64,000 nt of DNA from Modestobacter sp. VKM Ac-2985 (GTDB lineage: Bacteria; Actinomycetota; Actinomycetes; Mycobacteriales; Geodermatophilaceae): assembly GCF_026967925.1 (NCBI RefSeq), contig NZ_JAPVBI010000001.1:1821894-1885893 (forward strand), written 5' to 3'. The notes under the pieces are model-generated. The model saw only the letters and a list, made by a program, of their open reading frames with translations. It was not told the origin of the DNA and ran no database searches. The translations under genes were made by a program, and so were the position numbers. Below are positions 26,135-34,287 of the stretch, piece after piece; within the stretch, counting starts at the first letter, position 1, and each line of letters starts with the position of its first letter.

Positions 26135-27346
26135 GTGACGACGGGGGAGTGGCCGGGCCACCGGGCCGGTGAGCCCGCCTTCCGCCGGGCCGCCACCGCC
26201 GTCTTCCTCGCCGGCATCGCCGTCTTCGTCAGCCTGTACGCCCCGCAGGCGCTGCTGCCGGAGTTCAGCCGCTCCTTCGGGGTGACCCCGGCGGCCTCCA
26301 CCCTGGTCATCTCGGTCAGCACCGCCGCGCTGGCCGTGGGCCTGCTGGTGCTCGGGCCGCTCTCGGACCGCCGCGGCCGCACCGGCATCCTGCACGCCAG
26401 CCTCGCCGCCGCCGCGGTGCTCGCCGTGCTGATCACGCTGGCCCCCGGGTGGGAGGCGCTGCTGGTGCTCCGCGGTCTGCAGGGCTTCGCCCTGGCCGGG
26501 CTGCCCGCCGTGGCGGTGGCCTACCTGCGGGAGGAGCTGCACCCGGCGATGAGCTCGCGGGCGATCGGGCTCTACGTCAGCGGCACCGCGATCGGCGGCC
26601 TGTCCGGCCGGTTGCTCACCGGTGTCCTCACCGAGCTGGGCGGCTGGCGGACGGCGCTGGGCGGTGCGGCCGTGGTGGCCGTCGGCTGCGCGGTCGCCGT
26701 CCGGCTGCTGCTGCCCCCCGCCCGCCGGTTCACCCCGCTGCTCCGGCAGGGGCGGCTGCTGCGCCAGCTGGGTTCAGCGTTCACCGATCCGGCGCTGCTG
26801 GCGCTGTACGGGCTGGCCGCGCTGCTGATGGGCGGGTTCGTCGCCGTCTACAACGCCGGCACGTTCCGGCTGGAGTCCGAGCCCTACTCGCTGACGCCCG
26901 CGGTGGCCGGGCTGGTGTTCCTGGCCTACCTGCTCGGTTCGGCGAGCTCACCGACTGCCGGCTGGCTGGCCGACCGGCTGGGGCGGCGCGTGGTGGTGCC
27001 CGGCGCCGTGGCGCTGATGGCGGCGGGGATCGCCCTGACCCTGCCGACGCCGCTGTGGTGCGTCGTCCTGGGGCTGTGCGTGCTGACCGTCGGGTTCTTC
27101 GCCGCCCACGGCGTGGCCAGCGGCTGGGTCGCGGCGCGGGCCCAGCTGGGCGGACGGCCGGTCGGTCAGGCGGCCTCGCTGTACTCGTTCTGGTACTACG
27201 TCGGCTCCTCGGTGGGCGGCACGGCTGCCGGCCGGGCCTGGCAGGAGGCCGGCTGGCCCGGGGTCGTGCTGCTCGCCGGCGGGTGTGCGCTCGCAGCCCT
27301 GGTGCTCACCGGAGCGCTCGGCCGCACCCGCTCGCTGCAGCCCTGA
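26135..27346 (+). CDS. MFS transporter (YnfM-like)
   Basis: A 403 aa major facilitator with twelve spans. YAPQALLPEFSRSFGVTP, the loop LGPLSDRRGRTGIL between spans 2 and 3, and LAYLLGSASSPTAGWLADRLGRR in the second half mark the YnfM/CynX-like drug-efflux group. The substrate is unknown. GTG 26135 is 45 bp after the MurE-like stop, and the two may be co-transcribed. A 13-bp stem follows at 27369-27415. Confidence 0.85.
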   Translation: MTTGEWPGHRAGEPAFRRAATAVFLAGIAVFVSLYAPQALLPEFSRSFGVTPAASTLVISVSTAALAVGLLVLGPLSDRRGRTGILHASLAAAAVLAVLITLAPGWEALLVLRGLQGFALAGLPAVAVAYLREELHPAMSSRAIGLYVSGTAIGGLSGRLLTGVLTELGGWRTALGGAAVVAVGCAVAVRLLLPPARRFTPLLRQGRLLRQLGSAFTDPALLALYGLAALLMGGFVAVYNAGTFRLESEPYSLTPAVAGLVFLAYLLGSASSPTAGWLADRLGRRVVVPGAVALMAAGIALTLPTPLWCVVLGLCVLTVGFFAAHGVASGWVAARAQLGGRPVGQAASLYSFWYYVGSSVGGTAAGRAWQEAGWPGVVLLAGGCALAALVLTGALGRTRSLQP

Positions 27347-27368
27347 CCCGGACGCCTTGACCCGCACG

Positions 27369-27415
27369 CGACGAGGGCGGCACCCCGGGTGGTTTCCGGT
27401 GCGCCGCCCTCGTCG
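27369..27415. terminator. Bidirectional hairpin after MFS gene
   Basis: CGACGAGGGCGGC (27369-27381) and GCCGCCCTCGTCG (27403-27415) are perfect 13-bp complements. The 21-nt loop contains a further CACC/GGTG pair. It lies between the MFS gene and the converging small gene at 27489 and probably stops both. No strong T-run is seen. Confidence 0.6.
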
Positions 27416-27428
27416 GAGTTCGGTCGGC

Positions 27429-27503
27429 TCAGGCCCTGCTTGCTCAGGCCCTGCTCGCTCGAGTCCTGGTGACTCAGGTCCTGGTGACTCAGGCCTCGGT
27501 GGC
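27429..27503. repeat. Five tandem 15-bp units overlapping a stop codon
   Basis: Five units of 15 bp, of the type TCAGGCCCTGCTTGC or TCAGGTCCTGGTGAC, run from 27429 to 27503. The last unit starts with the TCA that is the stop codon of the small minus-strand gene. Because 15 is a multiple of three, three more units place in-frame stops behind it; unit three has TCG instead. This looks like local slippage expansion of the gene's end. Confidence 0.7.
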
Positions 27504-27692
27504 GTCGTGCTCGTAGGCGCCGGCCGGGTCGGCGTCGTCGGACTGCACTGCCTGGCGCTCGAGCTCGGTGCGGTGCTCGAGGGCCTCGTCGGACAGGTGC
27601 GGGTCCTTGGCGTGCTCGGTGCGGTCCCGGGGGGCCGGCTCCTCGGGGGTGATCACGTCGTCGAGCGTCGGCTCGTCGTGCGGGCTGGTCAT
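27489..27692 (-). CDS. small acidic hypothetical protein
   Basis: A 67 aa, hydrophilic, acidic protein with no membrane span. It starts MTSPHDEPTLDDVITPEEPA; a central HLSDEALEHRTELERQAVQ helix is likely. GCGGAGGA precedes the ATG at a good distance, which supports a real gene although the longer open frame is larger. I do not recognise a family. Its 3' end coincides with the 15-bp repeat array. Confidence 0.6.
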   Translation of the reverse strand: MTSPHDEPTLDDVITPEEPAPRDRTEHAKDPHLSDEALEHRTELERQAVQSDDADPAGAYEHDATEA

Positions 27693-27790
27693 CGCGTCCT
27701 CCGCTCTCGTGGCCCGGCGGCTCCGGGCGGCGTCCCCTCCCCGGTATCCCGAGAGGGTGCCTGCGCAAACCGGCCCGGTCGCGGGCACGG

Positions 27791-28108
27791 TCAGCCCGGG
27801 AGGCGGTGCCCGGTCACGGTGGACTGCGGGAGACGGCCGGCGCGGGAGTGGCCGTGCAGCTCGTCGCCGGCGACGACGACGTCGAAGGCCAGGGTGAGCC
27901 GCAGCGGCCGGGTGATGGTCTGCGTCCACGTCACCCGTTCCCCGTCCTGGTGGGGCGCCGTCCGGACGTCGTGCAGTGGGACCGTCTCGCCCTTCCCGGC
28001 GGCCTGGCCGGTGAGGCCGTCGTCGTGCTCGGTGAACGTCATCTCTGCCTCGATGCTGCCGATCGGGGTCCGCATGCGCAGGGCCCAGCGGCCGGGGAGC
28101 TGGCTCAC
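27791..28108 (-). CDS. hypothetical protein, probably co-transcribed with DJ-1 gene
   Basis: A 105 aa protein, MSQLPGRWALRMRTPIGSI at the start, with alternating beta strands (EAEMTFTEH, VTWTQTITRPLRLTLAFDVVV). The size and strand pattern suggest a small beta-barrel or lipocalin-like domain, as in some unnamed actinobacterial proteins. No catalytic motif is visible. GTG 28108 is 4 bp after the stop of the DJ-1 gene, so the two form an operon. Confidence 0.6.
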   Translation of the reverse strand: MSQLPGRWALRMRTPIGSIEAEMTFTEHDDGLTGQAAGKGETVPLHDVRTAPHQDGERVTWTQTITRPLRLTLAFDVVVAGDELHGHSRAGRLPQSTVTGHRLPG

Positions 28109-28112
28109 GGGG

Positions 28113-28766
28113 TCAGGCCGGGAGGGGCTGGGAGCCGATGGGGCGCCAGACGGTGCCGCGGCGTTCGTGCTCGAAGAGCTCCTCTACCGCGTGGGCGACC
28201 TGCGGCCCGAACTGCCGGTCCAGCAGGTGCAGCGCGAGCTCCAGGCCGGAGGTGACCCCGCCGGCGCTGACCAGGTCGCCGTCGTCGACGACCCGGGCGT
28301 GGACGACGTGGGTGCCGGTGGCCTCGAGGACGTCGTTGCCCAGGTGGTGGGTCACGGCGTGACGCCCCTCGAGCAGTCCGGCCATGGCCAGCGCGAGGGA
28401 CCCGCCGCACACCGTGGCCACCACGGTGTCCGGTGCGCTGAACGCCTGCCGCACCTTGCCGGGCAGGCCGGTCTCACCCACGCGGGCCAGCAGGACGGGG
28501 ATGGTGTCCACGACGTCGGGGTCGGCGGACACCGGGCCGGCTGCGCCCGGCACGATCACGAAGCCCGGTTCGGTGGGGGCGAGCACGTGGGTGGCGGTGA
28601 GCTGCAGGCCACCGGTGCCGCTGGTGACCGGGCCCGGGGCGTCGATGCCGACCAGCCGGACCTCGAGCCGGCCGCCGACTGCGGCAGCGCCGGCGCTGAG
28701 CACCTCGAAGGGTGCGATGACGTCCAGCGGGTCGAACCCGTCGAACAAGACGATCTGGGCCAGCAC
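28113..28766 (-). CDS. DJ-1/PfpI family protein
   Basis: A 217 aa flavodoxin-like protein with AQIVLFDGFDPLDVIAPFEVL at the start and the nucleophile elbow ATVCGGSLALAMAGLL, where Cys is the reactive residue. VTHHLGNDVLEATG and DGDLVSAGGVTSGLELALHLL complete the pattern. The group includes isonitrile hydratase and amidase-like enzymes; the exact reaction is open. GTG 28766 follows GAGAGGAAG. The divergent gene is a GlxA-type regulator with a related sensor domain, a common pairing. Confidence 0.85.
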   Translation of the reverse strand: MLAQIVLFDGFDPLDVIAPFEVLSAGAAAVGGRLEVRLVGIDAPGPVTSGTGGLQLTATHVLAPTEPGFVIVPGAAGPVSADPDVVDTIPVLLARVGETGLPGKVRQAFSAPDTVVATVCGGSLALAMAGLLEGRHAVTHHLGNDVLEATGTHVVHARVVDDGDLVSAGGVTSGLELALHLLDRQFGPQVAHAVEELFEHERRGTVWRPIGSQPLPA

Positions 28767-28860
28767 AGGGCTTCCTCTCTCGGGGGTGTGCGGCGAGCGT
28801 AGGAACTGTCGAGGCCGTCGCACGAGTGGCTCATCAGCCATGCTCCGCAACCATCTCGCC

Positions 28861-29823
28861 ATGCCCAGCGTTACCGTCCACGGCGTGCACACCGTTGCGG
28901 TCCTGGCCCTGGACGGCGTCATCGCCTTCGACCTCGCCACACCGGTCGAGGTGTTCGGCCGTACCGCCGTCGACGGCGCGCCCGCCTACGAGGTGGTCGT
29001 CGCCGGTCCCCGGCGGACCGTCTCCGCCGGGCCGATGTCGTTGTCGGTACCGCACGGCCTCGACCGGCTGATCGCTGCGGACACCGTGGTCGTCCCGGGC
29101 CGGAGCGATCCCAGCGCCTCACCGGAGCCCAGGGCGCTGGCCGCCCTCCAGGAGGCGGCCCGGCGGGGCGCGCGCATCGCGTCCATCTGCGTCGGCGCCC
29201 TCGACCTCGCTGCCGCCGGACTGCTCGACGGGCTGCGGGCAACGACCCACTGGCAGGCCGCCGGCGTCCTCGCCGCCCGGTACCCGGCGGTCGACGTCGA
29301 CGCCGGTTCCCTGTTCGTGGACAACGGGCAGGTCCTCACCTCCGCCGGCGCGGCGGCCGGCCTGGACCTGTGCCTGCACATGATCTCCCGGGACCACGGG
29401 GGAGCGGTGGCCGCCGAGGCCGCCCGGACCGCGGTGGTGCCGCTCACCCGGGACGCCGGCCAGGCGCAGTACATCCGGGACGACGGACTGGGCAACGGCG
29501 GGCTGGCGGCGACGCTGCAGTGGATCGAGGAGCACGCAGCCGGGCCCGTGACCATCGCCGACATCGCCCAGGTGAGCGCCGTCAGCGTGCGGACCCTGAA
29601 CCGCCGCTTCGCCGACGAGGTCGGCACCACTCCCAGCGCCTGGCTCACCCGGTCCCGGGTCCGGCGGGCGCAACGACTGCTGGAGACCACCGATTGGTCC
29701 GTCGAGCGCATCGCCACGGCCAGCGGCCTCGGCTCGGCCACCAACCTCCGGGCGCGGTTCTCCGCCGTCGTCGGCACCAGCCCCACGCGCTACCGGACCG
29801 CGCTCGGCACCGCCGGGCACTGA
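28861..29823 (+). CDS. GlxA-family AraC-type transcriptional regulator
   Basis: A 320 aa regulator. Residues 1-180 form a DJ-1/PfpI-like sensor (VLALDGVIAFDLATPVEVFG, then ASICVGALDLAAAGLLDG), and residues 210-315 form the AraC DNA-binding pair of helix-turn-helix motifs with ADIAQVSAVSVRTLNRRFADE and IATASGLGSATNLRARFSAV. The ATG at 28861 is preferred; ATG 28840 would add seven residues. It is divergent from the DJ-1 enzyme gene and probably controls it. Confidence 0.88.
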   Translation: MPSVTVHGVHTVAVLALDGVIAFDLATPVEVFGRTAVDGAPAYEVVVAGPRRTVSAGPMSLSVPHGLDRLIAADTVVVPGRSDPSASPEPRALAALQEAARRGARIASICVGALDLAAAGLLDGLRATTHWQAAGVLAARYPAVDVDAGSLFVDNGQVLTSAGAAAGLDLCLHMISRDHGGAVAAEAARTAVVPLTRDAGQAQYIRDDGLGNGGLAATLQWIEEHAAGPVTIADIAQVSAVSVRTLNRRFADEVGTTPSAWLTRSRVRRAQRLLETTDWSVERIATASGLGSATNLRARFSAVVGTSPTRYRTALGTAGH

Positions 29824-29940
29824 TTCGCCTCATACCGGTGGCCCGGATGTGGTGGCGCAGAGCCGGCTGCTCGCCCCGGTCGGGGTGCACGGCCACGGAC
29901 TCGTCCCGTCGCCAGCTGCCGGGCCGCACGCGGGCGCCGG

Positions 29941-30417
29941 TCAGGCCTCTGGCGGACCCGAGTGAGGTGACGGTGGTCGGGGCGACGGTCCTGAGAGGAG
30001 CGGGATCGGGGGAGGCGGTGGTGTGCCGGCCGGGAGCAGCTCCACGACCTGGTCGCCGACGTGCACCCGCGTGGTCGAGTGGAGGTCCAGCCCGGTGGGC
30101 GGCTCGATCAGCGTCGTGTACGAGGCGAGGTCGGCGGTCATCACGTCGACGGAGCCCGGGGGGAGCGGGGCGGTCTCCCGCCGGCCGATCGTCAGCGTCA
30201 GCTCGCCGTCCTGCACCCGCGCGGCCCGGGGCACGGTGGGATGACTGCTGCTGCCCCAGGTGGTCACCGCGAGGAGGGCGCCGTCCTCGACCCACCGGAC
30301 GCCGACGCCGGGGTGGTGCTCCCCGGGGTACGGCAGGGCCCCGATGACCGGCAGCTCCCTGCCGTCCGGCCGGCCCTGGGCGCGGACGACGACCGGCTGG
30401 TCCTGCTCTTCCGTCAT
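29941..30417 (-). CDS. hypothetical protein
   Basis: A 158 aa product with a conserved-looking core: VGVRWVEDGALLAVTTWGSSSHPT, then strands up to DVMTADLASYTTLIEPP and VHVGDQVVELLPAG. A Pro-rich tail ends it. The core looks like a small secreted-type or cytosolic beta domain without signal peptide. I do not recognise a family. The 117 bp between this gene and the GlxA stop contain no credible gene. Start ATG 30417 is chosen because it follows directly on a GAG-rich leader; the ORF could begin at ATG 30426. Confidence 0.55.
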   Translation of the reverse strand: MTEEQDQPVVVRAQGRPDGRELPVIGALPYPGEHHPGVGVRWVEDGALLAVTTWGSSSHPTVPRAARVQDGELTLTIGRRETAPLPPGSVDVMTADLASYTTLIEPPTGLDLHSTTRVHVGDQVVELLPAGTPPPPPIPLLSGPSPRPPSPHSGPPEA

Positions 30418-30435
30418 GCCGCGCACGGTAGGGGG

Positions 30436-30759
30436 TCAGCCCTGGCTGAGCTGCTCAGCGGGCAGCCACGCCTCGACCAGCACGGGGCCGTGCGCGCCGA
30501 CGACGGTGTAGGCGACCCGGCCGTGCCAGCCGTCCTCCCGCTGCCGCCACTCCACCAGCAGCCCCGGCCAGGTGCCGGGTGCGTCGGGCGGGTCCTGTAC
30601 CCAGCAGTGCCGGCCGTGCCCGTTGCCCGCCGGTCGCCGGACCTCGGCGGCCGGTCGGGCGGGCGGCTCCGGCGGGGCAGGCGGCTCCGGCGGGGGAGCG
30701 GATACGCCGGAGCGGGCGGCGCGGTCGGCCAGCGACCCGCCGTGCCGCCCGCGCTGCAT
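30436..30759 (-). CDS. SOS-controlled small hypothetical protein
   Basis: A 107 aa protein: a Pro/Ala-rich segment (residues 15-45), then a conserved-looking C-terminal part with HGRHCWVQDPPDAPGTW, GLLVEWRQREDGWHGRVAY and VLVEAWLPAEQL. The Trp-rich core recalls small proteins found near dnaE2/imuB mutasome genes in actinobacteria; that is from memory and unproven. A perfect LexA site lies 33 bp upstream. A longer start at ATG 30801 would lie inside that site, so ATG 30759 is preferred. Confidence 0.65.
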   Translation of the reverse strand: MQRGRHGGSLADRAARSGVSAPPPEPPAPPEPPARPAAEVRRPAGNGHGRHCWVQDPPDAPGTWPGLLVEWRQREDGWHGRVAYTVVGAHGPVLVEAWLPAEQLSQG

Positions 30760-30791
30760 CCCCCCGGCCACCCGGACATCGTCGCACGGAT

Positions 30792-30807
30792 TCGAACACA
30801 CGTTCGA
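30792..30807. promoter_or_regulatory. LexA (SOS) box
   Basis: TCGAAC-ACAC-GTTCGA exactly matches the actinobacterial/Gram-positive LexA consensus of TCGAAC, 4 bp, GTTCGA. It is 33 bp before the start of the small gene at 30759. Binding by LexA and induction by DNA damage are inferred. Confidence 0.8.
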
Positions 30808-30825
30808 CCAGGGCCACCCGGGTGT

Positions 30826-30881
30826 CGAGTGTCAGCAGAACGGGCTTCCCGCCCTCGGGATGCCCGCTCAGCTGTCACTCG
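30826..30881. repeat. CGAGTGA-ended palindromic repeat, copy 1
   Basis: A 56-bp imperfect palindrome beginning CGAGTG and ending CACTCG, with inner arms around CGGGC and GCCCG. It matches the 56-bp element at 63100 in 45 of 56 positions, mostly in the right half. It lies in the gap between the SOS gene and malQ. It may be a repetitive extragenic palindrome or an mRNA end. Confidence 0.7.
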
Positions 30882-31023
30882 GTGACGGCCCCGCTGGGTT
30901 GCTGGACCCCCACGACCGGGCGGCGGCGGCGCTCGGCCGGCCGCCGGGCCGGGTCAGCTCCGCCCGACCGCGGGCTGGTGGCTGTCTCGCGATCGTCGAG
31001 GCAGCCACCAGCCCGGTCTCGGC

Positions 31024-33000
31024 TCACCGGTGCTTGGTGCGGGTGCTCCGGCCGGTGCTCTTGCTGCGCTTCCCGCTCTTGACCTTGCCCTTGGTGGTGA
31101 CCGGGTGCAGCCCCGCGTTCAGCACGCCCGCGACGGCCTGGACGCCGGGGTGCGCGGCCAGCTCCTCGGTGGGCACCGGCAGCGGCAGGCACCAGTTGGG
31201 CCGGGCGTTCGCACCGGGCATGTTGGGCCGGCGCTCCTCGGCGAGCGCGTCGTCCAGCGTCGCCGACAGCAGGGTCGAGGGCGCGGTGGCCAGTTGCCGG
31301 TGGGCGGCCTCCACCGCCTCGGCCGGGGTGGCGTCCTCGGCGATGAACTCCAGGTGCCCGAGCAGCGAGGCGCGGCCGCGCAGCAGCTCCTCCTCGGTGC
31401 CCAGCCCGCGGTCCCGCTGCTCGGCGAGGTCGGACCCGGTCCACAGCCCGGCCACCGTCGGCAGGTCGTGGGTGGTGATCGCGGCCATCGCCTCGGCCGG
31501 CCACTGGGCGGGCTCGTCGTCCTCGAACCACAGCAGCCGGTAGGAGAGGATGCCGTGCTCGGCCATCGCCTCCCGGACGCCGTCCTCGACGGTGCCCAGG
31601 TCCTCGCCGACGACGATCGCCTGCGCGCGGTGGCTCTCCAGCGCGACGATGTCGAGCAGGTCCTCGTGCGGGTAGCGGACGTAGGCGCCCTCGGCCGCGC
31701 CGCCGTCGGAGGGCACCCACCACAGCCGGAACAGGCCCATCACGTGGTCGACCCGCAGGCCGCCGGCGCCGGCCATGGTCGCCCGGATCGACTGGATGAA
31801 CGGCTCGTAGTCGGCGGCCTGCAGCCGCCAGGGCACCAGCGGGGGTGAACCCCAGTCCTGGCCCTGGCTGTTGAAGGCGTCCGGCGGCGCCCCGACGCTC
31901 ACCCCCTGGGCCAGCACGTCCTGCCAGGCCCAGGCGTCCGCACCGCCGCCGGCCACCCCGATCGGCAGGTCCTGGATCACGGTGGTGCCCTCGGTGGCCG
32001 CGCGCAGCTGGACGTCGAGCAGCCACTGCAGCCAGGCGTGGAAGGCGATCTCCCGGTCGTGGCCGGCGACGAAGTCGGCCACGCCCGAGCCGCGGGGGTC
32101 GCGGAGCGGCTCGGGCCAGGTGTGCCAGTCCGGGCCGTGCTCGTCGGCGATCGTGCACCAGGTGGCCCAGTCCATCAACGGCTGGCCCTCGTGCCACCAC
32201 CAGTCGCGGAAGGGCCCCTCGTCGACACCGGCGTCGAAGACCCGCTGGAGCACCCGGCGCTTGAGCGCCCAGATGGCGTCGCGGTCGATGAGCTCGCCGT
32301 CGTTGAGCGCCCGGCCGGCGTCGGCCTCCACGTCGACGGCGTCGGCACCGGGCACCTCGGTGACCCGCAGGTAGACCGGGTTGCGGAACCGGCGGGTGGC
32401 CGGCAGGTAGGGGCTGTCCTCCTGGCCCGGCGTCGGGGCGACCGCGTGCAGCGGGTTGACCAGCACGAAGCCGGCGCCCTGCGCCTGGGCGAGCTCGCGC
32501 ACGGTGCGCAGGTCGCCGAGGTCGCCGATGCCCCAGCTCTCCCGGCCGCGGGTGGCGTAGAGCTGCACCGCCCAGCCCCAGGCCCGCCAGCCCTCGGGCA
32601 GCCAGCAGCGCCCGGGGGAGACGATCAGCCGGCGTTCCCGGCCGTCGGGGGTGCGCAGTCGGTGGTAGCCGAGCGGGAAGTCCTCGGGCAGCTCGCCGTC
32701 GATCTGGCGGGTCCGCCCGTCCTCGCACTCGACGTCGGCGAGGTCGACCTCCAGGGCGTCCCCGGGCCGGGCGACGATCGGGGCGCGGTCCGGCAGGTCC
32801 GCGGGCGGGGTGCCGATCACCTCCCGCAGCCGGTCGATCGTCGACTGCGCGACGGTGTGCTCCTCGTCGAGGGCGTCGAGCCAGCTGGCGTCGATGCCCC
32901 ACGCGTCCGTGGTCGGGGCGTCCGTGGTCGGGGCGCCCGTCGTCGGCGCGTCCGTGGGCGGGGCGGTCGCGGACTTCGGCGGTGGGGCGGTGCTGGTCAC
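31024..33000 (-). CDS. malQ: 4-alpha-glucanotransferase (amylomaltase)
   Basis: A 658 aa GH77 enzyme that transfers maltodextrin chains in the cytosol. Key points are WGWAVQLYATRGRESWGIGDLGDL, the active-site regions GLRVDHVMGLFRLWW (nucleophile Asp), VGEDLGTV (acid/base Glu) and THDLPTVAGLW. The first 30 residues are a repetitive TT(G/D)AP linker and the last 25 are a Lys/Arg/Ser tail; both are outside the fold. GTG 33000 is the start, with GAGGA upstream. Trehalose/glucan genes lie at 44353 but are not adjacent. Confidence 0.93.
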   Translation of the reverse strand: MTSTAPPPKSATAPPTDAPTTGAPTTDAPTTDAWGIDASWLDALDEEHTVAQSTIDRLREVIGTPPADLPDRAPIVARPGDALEVDLADVECEDGRTRQIDGELPEDFPLGYHRLRTPDGRERRLIVSPGRCWLPEGWRAWGWAVQLYATRGRESWGIGDLGDLRTVRELAQAQGAGFVLVNPLHAVAPTPGQEDSPYLPATRRFRNPVYLRVTEVPGADAVDVEADAGRALNDGELIDRDAIWALKRRVLQRVFDAGVDEGPFRDWWWHEGQPLMDWATWCTIADEHGPDWHTWPEPLRDPRGSGVADFVAGHDREIAFHAWLQWLLDVQLRAATEGTTVIQDLPIGVAGGGADAWAWQDVLAQGVSVGAPPDAFNSQGQDWGSPPLVPWRLQAADYEPFIQSIRATMAGAGGLRVDHVMGLFRLWWVPSDGGAAEGAYVRYPHEDLLDIVALESHRAQAIVVGEDLGTVEDGVREAMAEHGILSYRLLWFEDDEPAQWPAEAMAAITTHDLPTVAGLWTGSDLAEQRDRGLGTEEELLRGRASLLGHLEFIAEDATPAEAVEAAHRQLATAPSTLLSATLDDALAEERRPNMPGANARPNWCLPLPVPTEELAAHPGVQAVAGVLNAGLHPVTTKGKVKSGKRSKSTGRSTRTKHR

Positions 33001-33057
33001 CCCCCGATCCTCACCGGTCCCGGCGGGCTCTGCCCACTGGGGTCGCTGCGGAGGCGG

Positions 33058-34287
33058 TCACACCCGCTGCTCCGGCGTCCGGTCCGGGGCCGGGACGGTC
33101 CCGGCAGGAGGGCGGAGCGAGCCGGCGACCAGGACGGCGACGCCGAGCAGGACGGCGACGACGGTGAGCGCGCGCAGCACGGTGACCTGCTGCCCGAGGA
33201 GCCCGATCAGCGGCGGCCCGGCGAGGAAGGCGCAGTAGCCGATGGAGGCGACGACGCTGACCCGGGAGGCGGCCTTCGCCGGGTCGTCGGCGGCGGCGCT
33301 CATCCCGGTGGGGAAGCCCAGGGAGGCGCCGGCGCCCCACAGCAGGGCGCCGAGGAAGGCGACCGGCGGGGAGCCGAACACGAACAGCAGCAGCCCGACG
33401 ACGGCCAGCCCGGCCAGCAGCCGGATCACCGGCACCCGGCCGTACCGGTCCAGCAGCGCGCCGCCGAACCAGCGGGCCAGGGTCATCGCGGTGAGGAACA
33501 GCGCGAAGCCCAGGGTGCCGGCCGTCTCCGAGGTGCCGTGGTCGTCGATCAGCGCCACCGCGAGCCAGTCGTTGGCGGCGCCCTCGGCGAAGGAGAAGGC
33601 CAGCACGACCACCCCGATCACCAGGGTGCGCGGCTCGCGCCAGGCGGACAGCGCGCTCACCCGCTCGGTCGGGACGCCGTCGGGATCGGTGTCGACGTCG
33701 GGGACGAACCCCCGGGTGGTCAGCGGCACGACCGCCGCGACCAGCACCGCGACCCCGGCCAGGTGGAGCGGCACCGGCACGTCGAGGGCGACCATCGCCG
33801 TCCCCAGGAGCGCGCCGATGACCGTGCCCAGGCTGAAGCCGGCGTGGAACCGGGACATCACCACCCGGCCCAGGTGCCGCTCGACCACGGCGCCCTGGAC
33901 GTTCATCCCGACGTCCCATGCGCCGTTGGACAGGCCCATCACGAACAGCCCGGCCGTCAGCACCGCCACCGAGGTGACCGAGCCGACCGCGATGACGCCC
34001 ATCGCCGCGGCGAGCACGAGCGCCATGACGATCACCGTGGCGCGCGAGCCGATCCACCCGATCAGGGTGCCGGCGAGGGGCAGGGCGATCACCGAGCCGG
34101 CCGCGATGGCCAGCAGCACCAGGCCGAGTGCGGCCGGGTCGAGGTCGAGCCGGTCGCGGACCTGGGGGATCCGGCTGGCCCAGCTGGCGAAGGCGAACCC
34201 CGCGCCGATGAAGGCGACGTAGACCGCCCGCATGGCCGTGGTCACCTGGGCCGGGTCGGGTGACCGGCGGACGTCGGTGCTGGTCAC
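33058..34287 (-). CDS. MFS transporter (YbjJ-like)
   Basis: A 409 aa twelve-span facilitator with AFASWASRIPQVRDRLDLDP in the first part, SNGAWDVGMNVQGAVVERHLGR in the centre and GALLWGAGASLGFPTGMSAAADDP in the second half. These mark the YbjJ/fucose-permease-like group. The substrate is unknown. GTG 34287 overlaps the stop of the tetR gene by GTGA, making it the third gene of the acetyltransferase-tetR-MFS operon and a likely efflux target of that regulator. Confidence 0.85.
   Translation of the reverse strand: MTSTDVRRSPDPAQVTTAMRAVYVAFIGAGFAFASWASRIPQVRDRLDLDPAALGLVLLAIAAGSVIALPLAGTLIGWIGSRATVIVMALVLAAAMGVIAVGSVTSVAVLTAGLFVMGLSNGAWDVGMNVQGAVVERHLGRVVMSRFHAGFSLGTVIGALLGTAMVALDVPVPLHLAGVAVLVAAVVPLTTRGFVPDVDTDPDGVPTERVSALSAWREPRTLVIGVVVLAFSFAEGAANDWLAVALIDDHGTSETAGTLGFALFLTAMTLARWFGGALLDRYGRVPVIRLLAGLAVVGLLLFVFGSPPVAFLGALLWGAGASLGFPTGMSAAADDPAKAASRVSVVASIGYCAFLAGPPLIGLLGQQVTVLRALTVVAVLLGVAVLVAGSLRPPAGTVPAPDRTPEQRV

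Noticed and set aside
24257-26542. 761-aa minus-strand frame across the MurE-like gene
   Set aside because: Antisense shadow; the Mur ligase motifs are all on the plus strand.
27429-27503. CRISPR-like array
   Set aside because: Units are 15 bp, contiguous and without spacers. It is a tandem minisatellite.
29824-29940. Minus-strand frame that reads as coherent protein (RRDESVAVHPDRGEQ)
   Set aside because: It has no start codon with a ribosome site and merges into the antisense of the GlxA gene; it is not supported as a gene.
30760-30801. Longer start (ATG 30801) of the small SOS gene
   Set aside because: This start lies within the LexA box, and its codons (MCSNPC) are simply the operator sequence. 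ATG 30759 leaves the site upstream.
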